Positions 52,520 to 61,457 of a stretch of 64,000 nucleotides of DNA are shown here, piece by piece (within the stretch, counting starts at the first letter, position 1; every line of letters begins with the position of its first letter). The notes under the pieces are model-generated. The model saw nothing but the letters and a program-made list of their open reading frames with translations. It was not told the DNA's origin and made no database searches. The stretch is from Polynucleobacter sp. UB-Piko-W3. GTDB taxonomy: Bacteria > Pseudomonadota > Gammaproteobacteria > Burkholderiales > Burkholderiaceae. The stretch is taken from positions 1,136,525 to 1,200,524 of the forward strand of contig NZ_JACVPY010000002.1 of assembly GCF_018881635.1 (NCBI RefSeq), given 5' to 3'. The translations under genes and the position numbers were made by a program.

Positions 52520-53965
52520 CTAAATGCCGCCCATGCAAAGGTATTTCATCTCCAGATAATCTTCAATGCCGTGCTGCGATCCTTCGCGACCTAGACCGCT
52601 TTCCTTCACGCCTCCAAAAGGAGCAGTCTCATTCGAAATAATCCCCTCATTAATACCAACCATGCCGTACTCCAGAGCTTCTGCTACGCGCCAGATACGA
52701 CCGATATTTTGACTATAGAAATAAGAAGCTAAACCGAACGGAGTATCGTTAGCCATTGCAATTGCCTCAGCCTCAGTGGAGAACTTAAATATCGGCGCAA
52801 ATGGACCAAAGGTTTCTTCTCTGAAAGCCAGCATATCTTTAGTAGCACCAGAAACCACCGTAGGCTCATAGAAAGAGCCGCCTAAGGCATGGCGCTTGCC
52901 GCCAATGAGTACTTTGCCACCTTTTGTCACCGCATCATTAACTTGCTCTTCCACCTTGGCAAGGGCTTTGTCATCAATCAATGGGCCGATCACAGTGTTA
53001 GCGTCAGCACCACTGCCAACCTTCAAACCGCCCACTGCTTTAGTAAATTTTTCAACAAATGTGTCATAGATAGAGTCTTGCACCATGATGCGATTGGCAC
53101 AGACACAAGTTTGACCTGCATTTCTGTATTTAGAAATAATTGCGCCTTTCACAGCTGCGTCAATATCAGCATCATCAAAGACAATAAATGGCGCATTACC
53201 ACCCAACTCCATCGAAACCTTCTTCACTGTTGTTGCGCATTGCGCTAATAACAACTTGCCGATTTCAGTTGAGCCAGTAAAGCTGAGTTTTTTGACAATG
53301 GGATTTGATGAAAGCTCACCGCCAATGGCTGTTGCGGAACCTGTTACACAAGAAAAGACACCCGGCGGAATGCCCGCCTCTTCTGCTAATTGGCATAACG
53401 CTAAGGCACTAAACGGCGTCTGACTTGCAGGCTTTAAAACAATTGTGCAGCCAGCTGCTAAAGCTGGCCCCGCTTTACGAGTGATCATCGCCGATGGAAA
53501 ATTCCAAGGAGTAATCGCAGCACAAACACCAATCGCCTGCTTAATCACAATCAATCTTTTATCAGTAGCATGGCCAGGAATCGTTTCGCCGTACAAGCGC
53601 TTTGCTTCCTCACCAAACCATTCAATAAAAGAGCCGCCATAAGCAATCTCGCCCCTACTCTCCGCCAAGGGCTTTCCTTGCTCGGCCGTCATCAATTGAG
53701 CGAGTGCCTCTTGGTTCTTCATAATGAGCTCAAACCAATTGCGCAAGATTTTGGCACGCTCTTTCGCAGTTTTAGCCCGCCAAGCAGGTAAAGCCTTTTG
53801 CGCGGCTTCAATTGCTCTGCGGGTTTCAGCTACTCCCATATTGGGGACCGTACCAATTAATGCACCAGTAGCGGGATTGTTCACAGAAATGGTGGACTGA
53901 TTATCAGCCTCAACCCATTGGCCATTAATGTAGGCTTTTTCAAACTGCAGAGCTAAATTACTCAT
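52520..53965 (-). CDS. gabD: NAD(P)-dependent succinate-semialdehyde dehydrogenase
   Basis: The 481-residue aldehyde dehydrogenase has ITPWNFPSAMITRKAGPALAAG, the catalytic glutamate in SMELGGNAPFIVF and the catalytic cysteine in NAGQTCVCANRI. Sequence and length fit the GabD branch, which oxidises succinate or glutarate semialdehyde. A frame extends to 53986, but MSNLALQFEKAYINGQWV at ATG 53965 is the natural start. It may be transcribed with the nitroreductase. Closely related aldehyde dehydrogenases have different substrates, so the exact one is uncertain. Confidence 0.87.
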   Translation of the reverse strand: MSNLALQFEKAYINGQWVEADNQSTISVNNPATGALIGTVPNMGVAETRRAIEAAQKALPAWRAKTAKERAKILRNWFELIMKNQEALAQLMTAEQGKPLAESRGEIAYGGSFIEWFGEEAKRLYGETIPGHATDKRLIVIKQAIGVCAAITPWNFPSAMITRKAGPALAAGCTIVLKPASQTPFSALALCQLAEEAGIPPGVFSCVTGSATAIGGELSSNPIVKKLSFTGSTEIGKLLLAQCATTVKKVSMELGGNAPFIVFDDADIDAAVKGAIISKYRNAGQTCVCANRIMVQDSIYDTFVEKFTKAVGGLKVGSGADANTVIGPLIDDKALAKVEEQVNDAVTKGGKVLIGGKRHALGGSFYEPTVVSGATKDMLAFREETFGPFAPIFKFSTEAEAIAMANDTPFGLASYFYSQNIGRIWRVAEALEYGMVGINEGIISNETAPFGGVKESGLGREGSQHGIEDYLEMKYLCMGGI

Positions 53966-54144
53966 ATCTTTGTACTCAACTGTCAATTGGATTGCTGGAC
54001 TCGTAATTTCGAGGGAATATGTAATCTTAACCCCTTCTAATCACCTCTTCTGGCATTGATATTAAAACCCAGAAATGGTGCATCTGATCGCCGAAATTGT
54101 GCAGCCCCGTAATTAACGCTAATTTTTGTAACTTAATATGGGGC

Positions 54145-54363
54145 ATGCGTATCAAAATTACTAAAAACCTCGTACTCCATACTCAAATTCCGGAGACAGC
54201 AAGCGTTCCTGAAGCCCTCTTTCCGGAAGGGGAGTATCTTGCCAACCTCACCCCTGAGGGAAAGATTGAGCTAATGAATACGAAGAAGATCAAGGCACGA
54301 TTTTCTTTTTCTCAATTCAGGGAAAAAGTCTCTCTCGGCGAATTTGTAGTTGTAGAAAGCTAA
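54145..54363 (+). CDS. Small hypothetical protein (72 aa)
   Basis: From ATG 54145 the frame gives 72 residues starting MRIKITKNLVLHTQIPETA. The open frame continues upstream to a TTG at 54097, but that part does not look coding. No domain, signal peptide or membrane segment is recognised; the sequence is mildly charged and probably cytoplasmic. It is convergent with the next small unknown gene (five bases between stops). Codon use looks like that of the neighbours. Confidence 0.5.
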   Translation: MRIKITKNLVLHTQIPETASVPEALFPEGEYLANLTPEGKIELMNTKKIKARFSFSQFREKVSLGEFVVVES

Positions 54364-54368
54364 ACGGG

Positions 54369-54746
54369 TTAGTGATCTAAATCTAAACTCTGAATCAAGC
54401 TGGCAAGCTTAAGCACAGACTCAAAAACGCTTGAACTACTAGCCTCTACATCCAGATTTTCCCAATTAAATTCTAATGAGAAATGGGCAGACTCAATAAT
54501 CAGCTCATAGCTTGAGGTAGCTTTGTTAATAGACTTGGACTGCAGATCCTCAGTGATGGGCACTTTAATTGCTTCAATTGCATTAACCAGCATCGCCACC
54601 TCAGTCTCGGTGAGCTCCCTGCTGTGCAAGACATCGTCTGTTCTCTTAATGGAAATCTTAGAGTCGCTATCAATCACGACCTCATATTGATTTAAGCCAA
54701 GATCAAACCAAACCGTTAACTCAAGGGCAATCGGATAGTGTTTCAT
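54369..54746 (-). CDS. Hypothetical protein (125 aa)
   Basis: The 125-residue acidic protein starts MKHYPIALELTVWFDLGLN and has alternating hydrophobic strands suggestive of a small alpha/beta domain, without recognised motif, signal or membrane segment. Size, ATG start and gene spacing make it a likely real gene. A 43-nt inverted-repeat structure lies 37 bp upstream. Function unknown. Confidence 0.55.
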   Translation of the reverse strand: MKHYPIALELTVWFDLGLNQYEVVIDSDSKISIKRTDDVLHSRELTETEVAMLVNAIEAIKVPITEDLQSKSINKATSSYELIIESAHFSLEFNWENLDVEASSSSVFESVLKLASLIQSLDLDH

Positions 54747-54782
54747 TGAATCGACCTTGTCGGCTTGTAATCAATATAGAAG

Positions 54783-54825
54783 GATTTCATCTGTAGCCTC
54801 CAGGGCGCTTACAACTGATGAAATC
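54783..54825. repeat. Long inverted repeat (43 nt)
   Basis: GATTTCATC (54783-54791) and GATGAAATC (54817-54825) are perfect nine-base arms; inside, shorter GCC/GGC pairs and a possible TGTA/TACA pairing extend the structure. It lies between two divergent genes. Neither strand has a T-run after it, so it is not a standard terminator; it could be an operator, an RNA leader hairpin or a repeat element. Confidence 0.45.
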
Positions 54826-54924
54826 ATCTTACACCTCAATAGCCTGAATTGACTACCCAAGGGCTGTTTTGAGGAACCCCATTAAAATGAATGATCAGAA
54901 ACTCCCATGCTAACTGGAGCCCCC

Positions 54925-55596
54925 ATGGAATTACTACCTTGTATTGAACTGGAAACTACCCCAAATCCAACGGCTGCCGTCATTTGGCTGCATGGCCTTG
55001 GGGCTGACGGCAATGATTTCGTTCCCATCATTCCTGATCTCAATCTTGCTGGTTGCCGTGGTATTCGCTTTGTCTTTCCGAGTGCACCAAGCATGCCAGT
55101 CACTTTAAATGGTGGTTATGTCATGCCTGCTTGGTATGACATCATTGGGCGCAGCTTGATGGATCAAGAAGATGCTGTTGGTATTCAAAAATCAGCTGCA
55201 TCTATTGTTCAATTAATCGAGCGTGAGGCAAACCGTGGCATTGCTTATAACAATATTGTTTTGGCTGGCTTCTCACAAGGCTGTGCAATGGTCTTACAAA
55301 CTGGCTTACGCTTTCCACATAAATTGGCTGGCATCATTGCACTCTCAGGATATTTACCATTAGCAGCAAGCTTGCCGATTGAAAAACACTTAGCAAACCA
55401 AAACACGCCTATCTTTATGGCTCATGGAGAATATGATCCAGTGGTTGCGCTAGACCGCGCCCAAGCCTCACATGCTTTGCTTGAAAATATGGGGTATTCA
55501 GTAGATTGGAATGAGTATCCAATGGAACACTCCGTTAACCGTGAAGAGCTTATTGATATCTCACACTTCTTGCAACGGGTTCTAAGTTCTCAATAA
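54925..55596 (+). CDS. Carboxylesterase/phospholipase-type alpha/beta hydrolase
   Basis: The 223-residue hydrolase has VIWLHGLGADGNDFVPI, the nucleophile elbow LAGFSQGCAMVL (serine), the acidic residue in AHGEYDPVVAL and the histidine in YPMEHSVNREEL, fully matching the EstB/acyl-protein thioesterase-like family. It hydrolyses short acyl esters in the cytoplasm. ATG 54925 (MELLPCIELE) is preferred over ATG 54907. It converges with the TSUP gene with four bases between stops. Confidence 0.92.
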   Translation: MELLPCIELETTPNPTAAVIWLHGLGADGNDFVPIIPDLNLAGCRGIRFVFPSAPSMPVTLNGGYVMPAWYDIIGRSLMDQEDAVGIQKSAASIVQLIEREANRGIAYNNIVLAGFSQGCAMVLQTGLRFPHKLAGIIALSGYLPLAASLPIEKHLANQNTPIFMAHGEYDPVVALDRAQASHALLENMGYSVDWNEYPMEHSVNREELIDISHFLQRVLSSQ

Positions 55597-55600
55597 ATAC

Positions 55601-56386
55601 TTATATCAGGCCATCGGTGATCAACTTAATACTGGCTGCTAGCAGGAAGAACTGGACAATACGGTAATACCATTTCGTTGATATTTTTTCGGCTAGATAA
55701 AATCCGAGATAAACGCCAACCGGTACGCAAGGCAGAAGAATCACTGAGGTAGCCAGTTGTTTGAAATTGAGTAGATCCAAATAAGCATAGGGTCCCAGCT
55801 TGCCAAAATTAATAAAAGTGAAGAATATTCCCAGGGTAGAGGCATATGCCATTGGTAATAACTTCTCTCTCAACATAAAGATGGTGATCGGTGGACCGCC
55901 ATTGTGGGCCAAGAAACCAGTGAATCCAGACATCAGTCCCATGAGACGGCCCAACCAAGGGTAAGGCTTAGCCTCTCTCAAATCGAAATGAGAAGTCACC
56001 AGCATCTGAATTAAAAACAGCATAATAAAGATACCTACAAACAGCGTTAAAGCTTTGGGTGTGATGATGGTAAAAAAAATCATACCTAAGAGCAAACCAA
56101 GGAATCCAGCTGGCAGAATGAGTTTTAGAATTCGCCAATTGGCATTCTTCAAGAATCGCCGTATCCCCACCAAATCAATCGCAATCAATAGTGGCAACAA
56201 TATCGCTAAAGCTTCATTCAAGCCTGCCTGACTAGCCATAAGTGGCAGCGATAGTACGCCTAAGCCAGCACCAAAGCCACTTTTTGAAATCCCCACCAAA
56301 ACTACACTAGCAATTGCGCAGATGAAAAATGCTAGCGAATGGGCATGAAAAGATTCAATAACTGGATTAATCAGGGTATCTAGCAT
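55601..56386 (-). CDS. TSUP (TauE/SafE) family membrane permease
   Basis: The 261-residue protein has about eight membrane segments and the TSUP features GISKSGFGAGLGVLSLPLMA and GFTGFLAHNGGPPITIFML. TSUP members export or import sulfite, sulfoacetate, taurine-related compounds or other organic anions. ATG 56386 (MLDTLINPVIESF) is the better start than 56407. No sulfur-metabolism gene is directly linked. A terminator separates it from the upstream TRAP receptor gene. Confidence 0.88.
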   Translation of the reverse strand: MLDTLINPVIESFHAHSLAFFICAIASVVLVGISKSGFGAGLGVLSLPLMASQAGLNEALAILLPLLIAIDLVGIRRFLKNANWRILKLILPAGFLGLLLGMIFFTIITPKALTLFVGIFIMLFLIQMLVTSHFDLREAKPYPWLGRLMGLMSGFTGFLAHNGGPPITIFMLREKLLPMAYASTLGIFFTFINFGKLGPYAYLDLLNFKQLATSVILLPCVPVGVYLGFYLAEKISTKWYYRIVQFFLLAASIKLITDGLI

Positions 56387-56419
56387 GACGCAATACTTAC
56401 AAGTCAAAAAAGATTAACA

Positions 56420-56448
56420 AAAAAGAAAGAGGGCTTTGCAGTCCTCTT
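56420..56448 (-). terminator. Rho-independent terminator of TRAP receptor gene
   Basis: On the minus strand AAGAGGACT, loop GCAA and AGCCCTCTT form a nine-pair stem (one G-U) followed by TCTTTTTTG. It lies 18 bp after the TRAP receptor stop. Confidence 0.82.
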
Positions 56449-56466
56449 CCAGTAAAGATCGACTAT

Positions 56467-57549
56467 TCAAAGCTTCTTATTAAAACTATATTGCGCAAAA
56501 GCTTGCTCTGCCACATTGAACCATTGCGCTTCCATGTTTCTGAATACACGATAGTCATCAAAAATCTTCTTGAACTGAGGATTCTTGGCAGACTCTTCTG
56601 CATACGTTTCTTGACTGGCCTTAAAACAAGCATCCATTACTGAGGTGTTGAACTTGCGTAAGACTGCACCACTCTCCAGTAAGCGCTGTAATGCTGGCGG
56701 GTTCAAAGCGTCGTACTTAGCGCACATGTCCACATGCGTCTCAAAGCAGGCAGCCTCCCAAGCAGCTTGATATGCAGACGGCAAAGAATCCCACTGCTTC
56801 TTATTAACCAAGAAAGATAGGCCTGCAGCGCCCTCCCAAAATGCGGGGTAGTAATAGTTCTTGGCAACTTTTGCTAAGCCTAATTTTTCATCATCGTAAG
56901 GCCCGACAAATTCAGCGGCATCAATCGTGCCTTTTTCAAGGGCTGAATAAATTTCGCCCGCAGGTAATTGCTGTGGAACTACTCCCAACTTTGAAAGAAC
57001 CTGACCTGCAAATCCAGCGATACGGAACTTTAAGCCTTTGAGATCTTCAGGAGATTTGATTTCTTTACGAAACCAACCACCCATCTGAGTGCCTGTTTGT
57101 CCACCCAGGAAATTCACAATGTTGTAACTGGCATATAGCTCACGCATTAGCTTCATACCATTGCCATGTAGCATCCATGCTGATTGCTGGCGAGCAGTCA
57201 TGCCAAACGGCGCCGCAGTATCAAATATAAATGCGCTGTTCTTACCAAGGTAGTAATAGCTAGCCGTATGACCGCATTCAACCGTGCCATTCTGAACTGC
57301 ATCTAATACTTGTAATGCAGGAACAACTTCGCCAGCTGCAAATATTTTGACATTAAATTTTCCGTCGGTAGCCTTGCGTAATGAATTGGCAAAAACCTCA
57401 GGTGCGCCATACAAAGTATCCAAGGATTTAGGAAAGCTAGATACCAAACGCCAATTGAGGGTTGGCAAGCTTTGTGCAATCGCTGGAGCGCCAATGGCGG
57501 CGACTCCAGCACCAATAGTCGCTTTCTTTAAAAATGAACGTCTTTGCAT
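56467..57549 (-). CDS. TRAP transporter solute receptor (DctP type), Tat signal
   Basis: The 360-residue receptor starts MQRRSFLKKATIGAGVAAIG, a twin-arginine signal cut after APAIAQ. The DctP fold is shown by WRLVSSFPKSLDTLYGAPEVFA, FAAGEVVPALQVLDAVQNGTVE and KGLKFRIAGFAGQVLSKLGVVPQQLPAGEIYSAL read in pieces. Related receptors bind 2-keto acids or lactate. The membrane subunits (DctQ, DctM) are not in the window. Its own terminator shows a single-gene transcript. Confidence 0.9.
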   Translation of the reverse strand: MQRRSFLKKATIGAGVAAIGAPAIAQSLPTLNWRLVSSFPKSLDTLYGAPEVFANSLRKATDGKFNVKIFAAGEVVPALQVLDAVQNGTVECGHTASYYYLGKNSAFIFDTAAPFGMTARQQSAWMLHGNGMKLMRELYASYNIVNFLGGQTGTQMGGWFRKEIKSPEDLKGLKFRIAGFAGQVLSKLGVVPQQLPAGEIYSALEKGTIDAAEFVGPYDDEKLGLAKVAKNYYYPAFWEGAAGLSFLVNKKQWDSLPSAYQAAWEAACFETHVDMCAKYDALNPPALQRLLESGAVLRKFNTSVMDACFKASQETYAEESAKNPQFKKIFDDYRVFRNMEAQWFNVAEQAFAQYSFNKKL

Positions 57550-57568
57550 TTCTTTTTCCCTTCAGTAT

Positions 57569-58915
57569 TTATTTACCACCAACGGTCATCGAGCCAATCA
57601 AAATTGAACCAGTTTCTTTAGTTCCCCGGATCAACGTATCGCTCCCAATCATGGCAATATCTAAAAGCATATCGCGTAAATTACCTGCGATCGTTACCTC
57701 TTCGACTGGGTACTGGATTTCACCATTCTCAACCCAATAGCCAAAAGCACCGCGTGAATAGTCACCCGTGACATAGTTCACGCCCTGCCCCATTAATTCG
57801 GTCACCAAGAGGCCTGTTCCCATTTCTTTTAATAAAGCAGGTAATCCGCCTTTGGGAGTTTTCTTGCTTTGTAGTTTTAAATGATGTGCGCCACCGGCAT
57901 TGCCTGTAGTCTTCATTCCCAATTTACGCGCTGAGTATGTAGATAAAAAATATCCCTCTAAGATCCCCTTGTCCACAACGGTGCGGGGAGATGTCTTCAC
58001 ACCCTCCTCATCGAATGGTGCGCTACCCGTCACCGACTTCAGATGGGGATTTTCAAAGAGGCTGATATGTTTTGGAAGGACTTGTTTACCTAAACTGTCT
58101 AACAAAAAGCTCGTGCGGCGATAGAGTGCGCCGCCTGATACCGCCTGCACCAATCCGCCCAAGAGCCCTGCAGCTAATGGTGCCTCAAAAATGACAGGAC
58201 AACGGCGCGTCGTCAATGATCGCGCTTTCAAACGGGATAGCGCACGCTGCGCCGCATATTGACCAATCCACGCAGGGTCGGCTAACTCTTCTGGTATGCG
58301 CGAACTGGAATACCAGTCATCACGTTGCATATTTGACTGTTTACCACCTTCACTTGCAATGGGTGCGCAAGAAATATAGTGGCGAGAAAATGGGTAGCCC
58401 CCCATAAATCCGTGACTTGTGCCCATCATGAAATGTGCATGGTGTGCAGATACAGATGCACCATCGCTATTCTGAATTTGCTTACTCATTGCAAATGCAG
58501 CGCCTTCTGCAATGCGGGCAATTTCTACTGCATGTGCGGTATCAATATTCCAGGGATGAAATAAATCTAGGTCGCGTGGATTTTTTTCTAAGAGTTCACG
58601 TTCAGCTGGTCCAGCACAAGTATCTTCAGCAGTGTGCTGAGCAATGTGATAAGCAGCATCTACTGTTGCCTTCAAAGATGCTTTAGAAAAATCACTCGTA
58701 CTAGCATTACCGCGGTGATGTCCTAAAAATACCGTGACTCCGACTTGCTTATCCAAGCTTTGCTCAATCGTTTCGACCTCGCCTTTACGGACCGTTACGG
58801 AGAGGCCTTGCCCCTCAGAGACCTCGGCAACCGCATCCGAAGCCCCCCTTCTTTTGGCTTCTTTGAGCAAGAAATCGACGATTTCTTGAAACTGACTAGA
58901 TGTATATGTAAACAT
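57569..58915 (-). CDS. pmbA: Metalloprotease PmbA/TldE
   Basis: The 448-residue TldD/PmbA family protein forms with TldD a zinc protease that matures peptides such as microcin B17 and degrades CcdA. Markers are the N-terminal LLKEAKRRGASDAVAEVSEGQGLSV region, the long middle domain and the C-terminal blocks GLLVTELMGQGVN and GDYSRGAFGYWVENGEI. The partner tldD is not in the window. PmbA itself lacks the HExxxH site, as here. Divergent from mog with 26 bp between starts. Confidence 0.93.
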   Translation of the reverse strand: MFTYTSSQFQEIVDFLLKEAKRRGASDAVAEVSEGQGLSVTVRKGEVETIEQSLDKQVGVTVFLGHHRGNASTSDFSKASLKATVDAAYHIAQHTAEDTCAGPAERELLEKNPRDLDLFHPWNIDTAHAVEIARIAEGAAFAMSKQIQNSDGASVSAHHAHFMMGTSHGFMGGYPFSRHYISCAPIASEGGKQSNMQRDDWYSSSRIPEELADPAWIGQYAAQRALSRLKARSLTTRRCPVIFEAPLAAGLLGGLVQAVSGGALYRRTSFLLDSLGKQVLPKHISLFENPHLKSVTGSAPFDEEGVKTSPRTVVDKGILEGYFLSTYSARKLGMKTTGNAGGAHHLKLQSKKTPKGGLPALLKEMGTGLLVTELMGQGVNYVTGDYSRGAFGYWVENGEIQYPVEEVTIAGNLRDMLLDIAMIGSDTLIRGTKETGSILIGSMTVGGK

Positions 58916-58941
58916 GCCCTAATAATAGCTAGAATAGAAAC

Positions 58942-59565
58942 ATGAAGCATACCGAAGACCAAAAGCGTAGCTCCCCAAATGAAGTCAAAATCGGCCTGAT
59001 TTCGATCTCCGATAGAGCCAGCAATGGGGTATATCAAGATGAGGGCATCCCTGCCCTACAGTCTTGGTTAATGAAAGCCATTAGCAACCCCTGCGACTTT
59101 CATGAGCGTCTTATTGCAGACGAATCTGAAATCATCACAGAAACCATTGTTGAATTGGTAGACGATATGGGGTGCGATCTGGTACTCACCACAGGAGGCA
59201 CAGGCCCATCTCGTAGAGATGTCACCCCTGAAGCTACCCTTGAAGCCGGAACCCGTGAAATGCCGGGCTTTGGCGAGCAAATGCGGCAAATCAGCCTGAA
59301 ATTTGTTCCGACGGCGATTTTGTCTAGGCAGGTAGCTGTTTTGAGAGAAATAGAGGGGCATGCTGCGCTCGTCATCAATTTACCCGGTCAACCCAAAGCG
59401 ATTGCTGAAACACTAGAAGGTCTTAAGGATGAGAATGGGAAAGCGATTGTGCCCGGCATCTTTGCAGCAGTTCCTTACTGCATTGATTTAATCGGCGGGC
59501 CTTATATCGAGACCCATGAAGAGGTTATCAAAGTCTTTAGGCCAAAGAGCGCGCTCAAGAAATAA
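58942..59565 (+). CDS. mog: Molybdopterin adenylyltransferase
   Basis: MogA-type enzyme that adenylates molybdopterin before molybdenum insertion. The 207-residue protein has KIGLISISDRASNGVYQDEG, the MPT-binding loop LTTGGTGPSRRDVTPEAT and VINLPGQPKAI. A 19-residue charged N-terminal extension precedes the domain. Single gene, divergent from pmbA and convergent with orn. No other molybdenum cofactor genes are in the window. Confidence 0.93.
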   Translation: MKHTEDQKRSSPNEVKIGLISISDRASNGVYQDEGIPALQSWLMKAISNPCDFHERLIADESEIITETIVELVDDMGCDLVLTTGGTGPSRRDVTPEATLEAGTREMPGFGEQMRQISLKFVPTAILSRQVAVLREIEGHAALVINLPGQPKAIAETLEGLKDENGKAIVPGIFAAVPYCIDLIGGPYIETHEEVIKVFRPKSALKK

Positions 59566-59591
59566 ATGCTTTTTGAGTTTTCCACTTCCCC

Positions 59592-60179
59592 TTACTTCGG
59601 TAGTGGAATGATAAATTTATCGCGGTAGTACTTGAGCTCTTCAATCGATTCTTCAATATCTGCCAATGCAGTATGTGCCTGGTTTTTGGTAAAGCCCTTC
59701 ACTAACTCTGGATGCCAGCGCTTGCACAACTCCTTGAGAGTCGAGACATCAATACTTCGATAATGAAAATAAGCTTCCAACTTTGGCATGTACTTGGCCA
59801 TAAAGCGACGATCTTGGCCAATCGTATTGCCACACATCGGAGCAATACCTGCCTTGATGTATTTCTTTAAAAAGGCAATGCACTCGGCCTCAACAGTTAC
59901 CTCATCCAATGAGGATGCTTTGACCTTATCGATCAGACCAGAACGCCCATGAGTGCCTTTATTCCAAGCATCCATTGCATCTAAAACGGCATCCTCTTGA
60001 TGAACGACCCAGACAGGGGCGGTTGCAATGGTATTCAGGTGGGCATCAGTAACAATGATGGCGATTTCTAAAATCCGCTCAGTTTCGGGATTAAGGCCCG
60101 ACATTTCCATATCCACCCAAATCAGGTGCTCATCGGCGGGGGGTGCCTTTTTCTCGGCCGTGTTCGTTTGTTCACTCAT
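59592..60179 (-). CDS. orn: Oligoribonuclease
   Basis: The DEDDh 3'-5' exonuclease degrades short RNA oligonucleotides including pGpG to nucleotides. Motifs: [19 protein letters not shown] (first DE), [17 protein letters not shown] and [14 protein letters not shown] (histidine and last aspartate). The 195-residue length includes a short N-terminal extension ([17 protein letters not shown]). Its start is 15 bp from the divergent M48 protease start, an arrangement also known from other betaproteobacteria. Confidence 0.96.
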   Translation of the reverse strand: MSEQTNTAEKKAPPADEHLIWVDMEMSGLNPETERILEIAIIVTDAHLNTIATAPVWVVHQEDAVLDAMDAWNKGTHGRSGLIDKVKASSLDEVTVEAECIAFLKKYIKAGIAPMCGNTIGQDRRFMAKYMPKLEAYFHYRSIDVSTLKELCKRWHPELVKGFTKNQAHTALADIEESIEELKYYRDKFIIPLPK

Positions 60180-60194
60180 ATCTATAATGATCTC

Positions 60195-61445
60195 ATGACA
60201 TTCACAATTGTTTTTCTAATCGCCTTTATTGCCAGTTTTGGCCTACGCCACTGGTTATCCCAACGCCAAATTCGCTATGTCGCCCAGCACCGCGAACAGG
60301 TTCCCGCAGAATTTACTGAAAAAGTGAGTTTGGCTGAACATCAAAAAGCGGCTGACTACACTATCGCCAAATTACGCCTTGGAATATTAGAAAATGGAGT
60401 CAGCGCCATTATTTTAATTGCCTTCACTTTATTGGGTGGATTGCAAATTCTGAATATGGCTCTACTGCAATTTCTAGGCGAAGGCATTGCCCAGCAAATT
60501 GCTCTACTAGTCTCGATTGTGCTTATCTCCGGAATCATTGATCTGCCCTTCTCCTGGTACAAGCAATTTTATCTGGAGGAGCGTTTCGGCTTTAATCGCA
60601 TGGGTAAGAAATTATTCTTTAGCGACATGATGAAGGGTATAGGGGTAGGTGGCGCAATCGGCGTGCCACTACTTTGGGTGATTCTCACGCTCATGGCTCA
60701 AGCTGGCGATCTTTGGTGGCTTTGGGCATGGGGGGTATTGACCGCATTTAGTGTATTAATGCAGTGGATCTTCCCTACATTTATTGCCCCGCTCTTTAAT
60801 AAGTTCCAAGCTTTAGAAGATGGTCCCTTAAAAACCCAAATTGAAGCACTACTGAAACGCTGTGATTTTGCTAGCCAAGGGTTGTTTGTAATGGACGGCA
60901 GCAAGCGTAGCGCTCATGGCAATGCATTCTTTGCTGGCATGGGCAAGGCAAAACGTATTGTCTTCTTTGATACTTTGATTGAAAAACTCAACCCTGGTGA
61001 AGTAGAGGCTGTACTTGCTCATGAGTTGGGCCACTTTAAACGTCAGCATATTCGTAAGCGCCTCTTAGTTTCTTTTGCTTTGAGCTTTGGTATGTTTGCT
61101 CTACTAGGATGGATTAGCACCAAGGTCTGGTTCTACACCGATCTGGGGGTTATGCCCAACCTCAATGGTTATAACGGCGGCCTAGCCCTGGCGCTCTTTA
61201 TGCTGGTATCTCCAGTGTTCAGCTTCTTCTTCACACCACTGGGCAGCCTTGCTTCTCGTAAACATGAATATGAAGCTGACGGTTTTGCAGCTGAAAAATC
61301 TTCTGCTCAAGATTTGATCTCTGCTTTAGTCAAGCTTTACCAAGACAATGCTTCAACGCTCACCCCAGATCCGATTTACACCGCCTTCTATAGCTCACAT
61401 CCACCAGCACCACTGAGAATTGCCAATCTCCAGCGTCTGAGCTAA
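60195..61445 (+). CDS. M48 family membrane metalloprotease (Ste24-like)
   Basis: The 416-residue protein has about six to seven membrane segments and the zinc motif [13 protein letters not shown] (HExxH) near residue 277, with a third ligand glutamate in [12 protein letters not shown]. The layout, with an N-terminal EEKLxxxx-type region ([16 protein letters not shown]), fits CAAX-protease-like M48A enzymes used in bacterial membrane protein quality control. ATG 60195 ([16 protein letters not shown]) is chosen; the longer frame from 60126 runs into orn. rsgA follows 12 bp later. Confidence 0.92.
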   Translation: MTFTIVFLIAFIASFGLRHWLSQRQIRYVAQHREQVPAEFTEKVSLAEHQKAADYTIAKLRLGILENGVSAIILIAFTLLGGLQILNMALLQFLGEGIAQQIALLVSIVLISGIIDLPFSWYKQFYLEERFGFNRMGKKLFFSDMMKGIGVGGAIGVPLLWVILTLMAQAGDLWWLWAWGVLTAFSVLMQWIFPTFIAPLFNKFQALEDGPLKTQIEALLKRCDFASQGLFVMDGSKRSAHGNAFFAGMGKAKRIVFFDTLIEKLNPGEVEAVLAHELGHFKRQHIRKRLLVSFALSFGMFALLGWISTKVWFYTDLGVMPNLNGYNGGLALALFMLVSPVFSFFFTPLGSLASRKHEYEADGFAAEKSSAQDLISALVKLYQDNASTLTPDPIYTAFYSSHPPAPLRIANLQRLS

Positions 61446-61457
61446 TACGAATCATCG

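Noticed and set aside
59578-59606. Terminator hairpin between mog and orn
   Set aside because: TTCCACT and AGTGGAA can pair, but the loop is 15 nt, part of the arm is inside the orn reading frame, and there is no T-run on either strand.
60250-60265. GGTTATCCCA as a third copy of the conserved element
   Set aside because: It lies inside the M48 protease coding sequence and shares only the short core, not the flanking bases.
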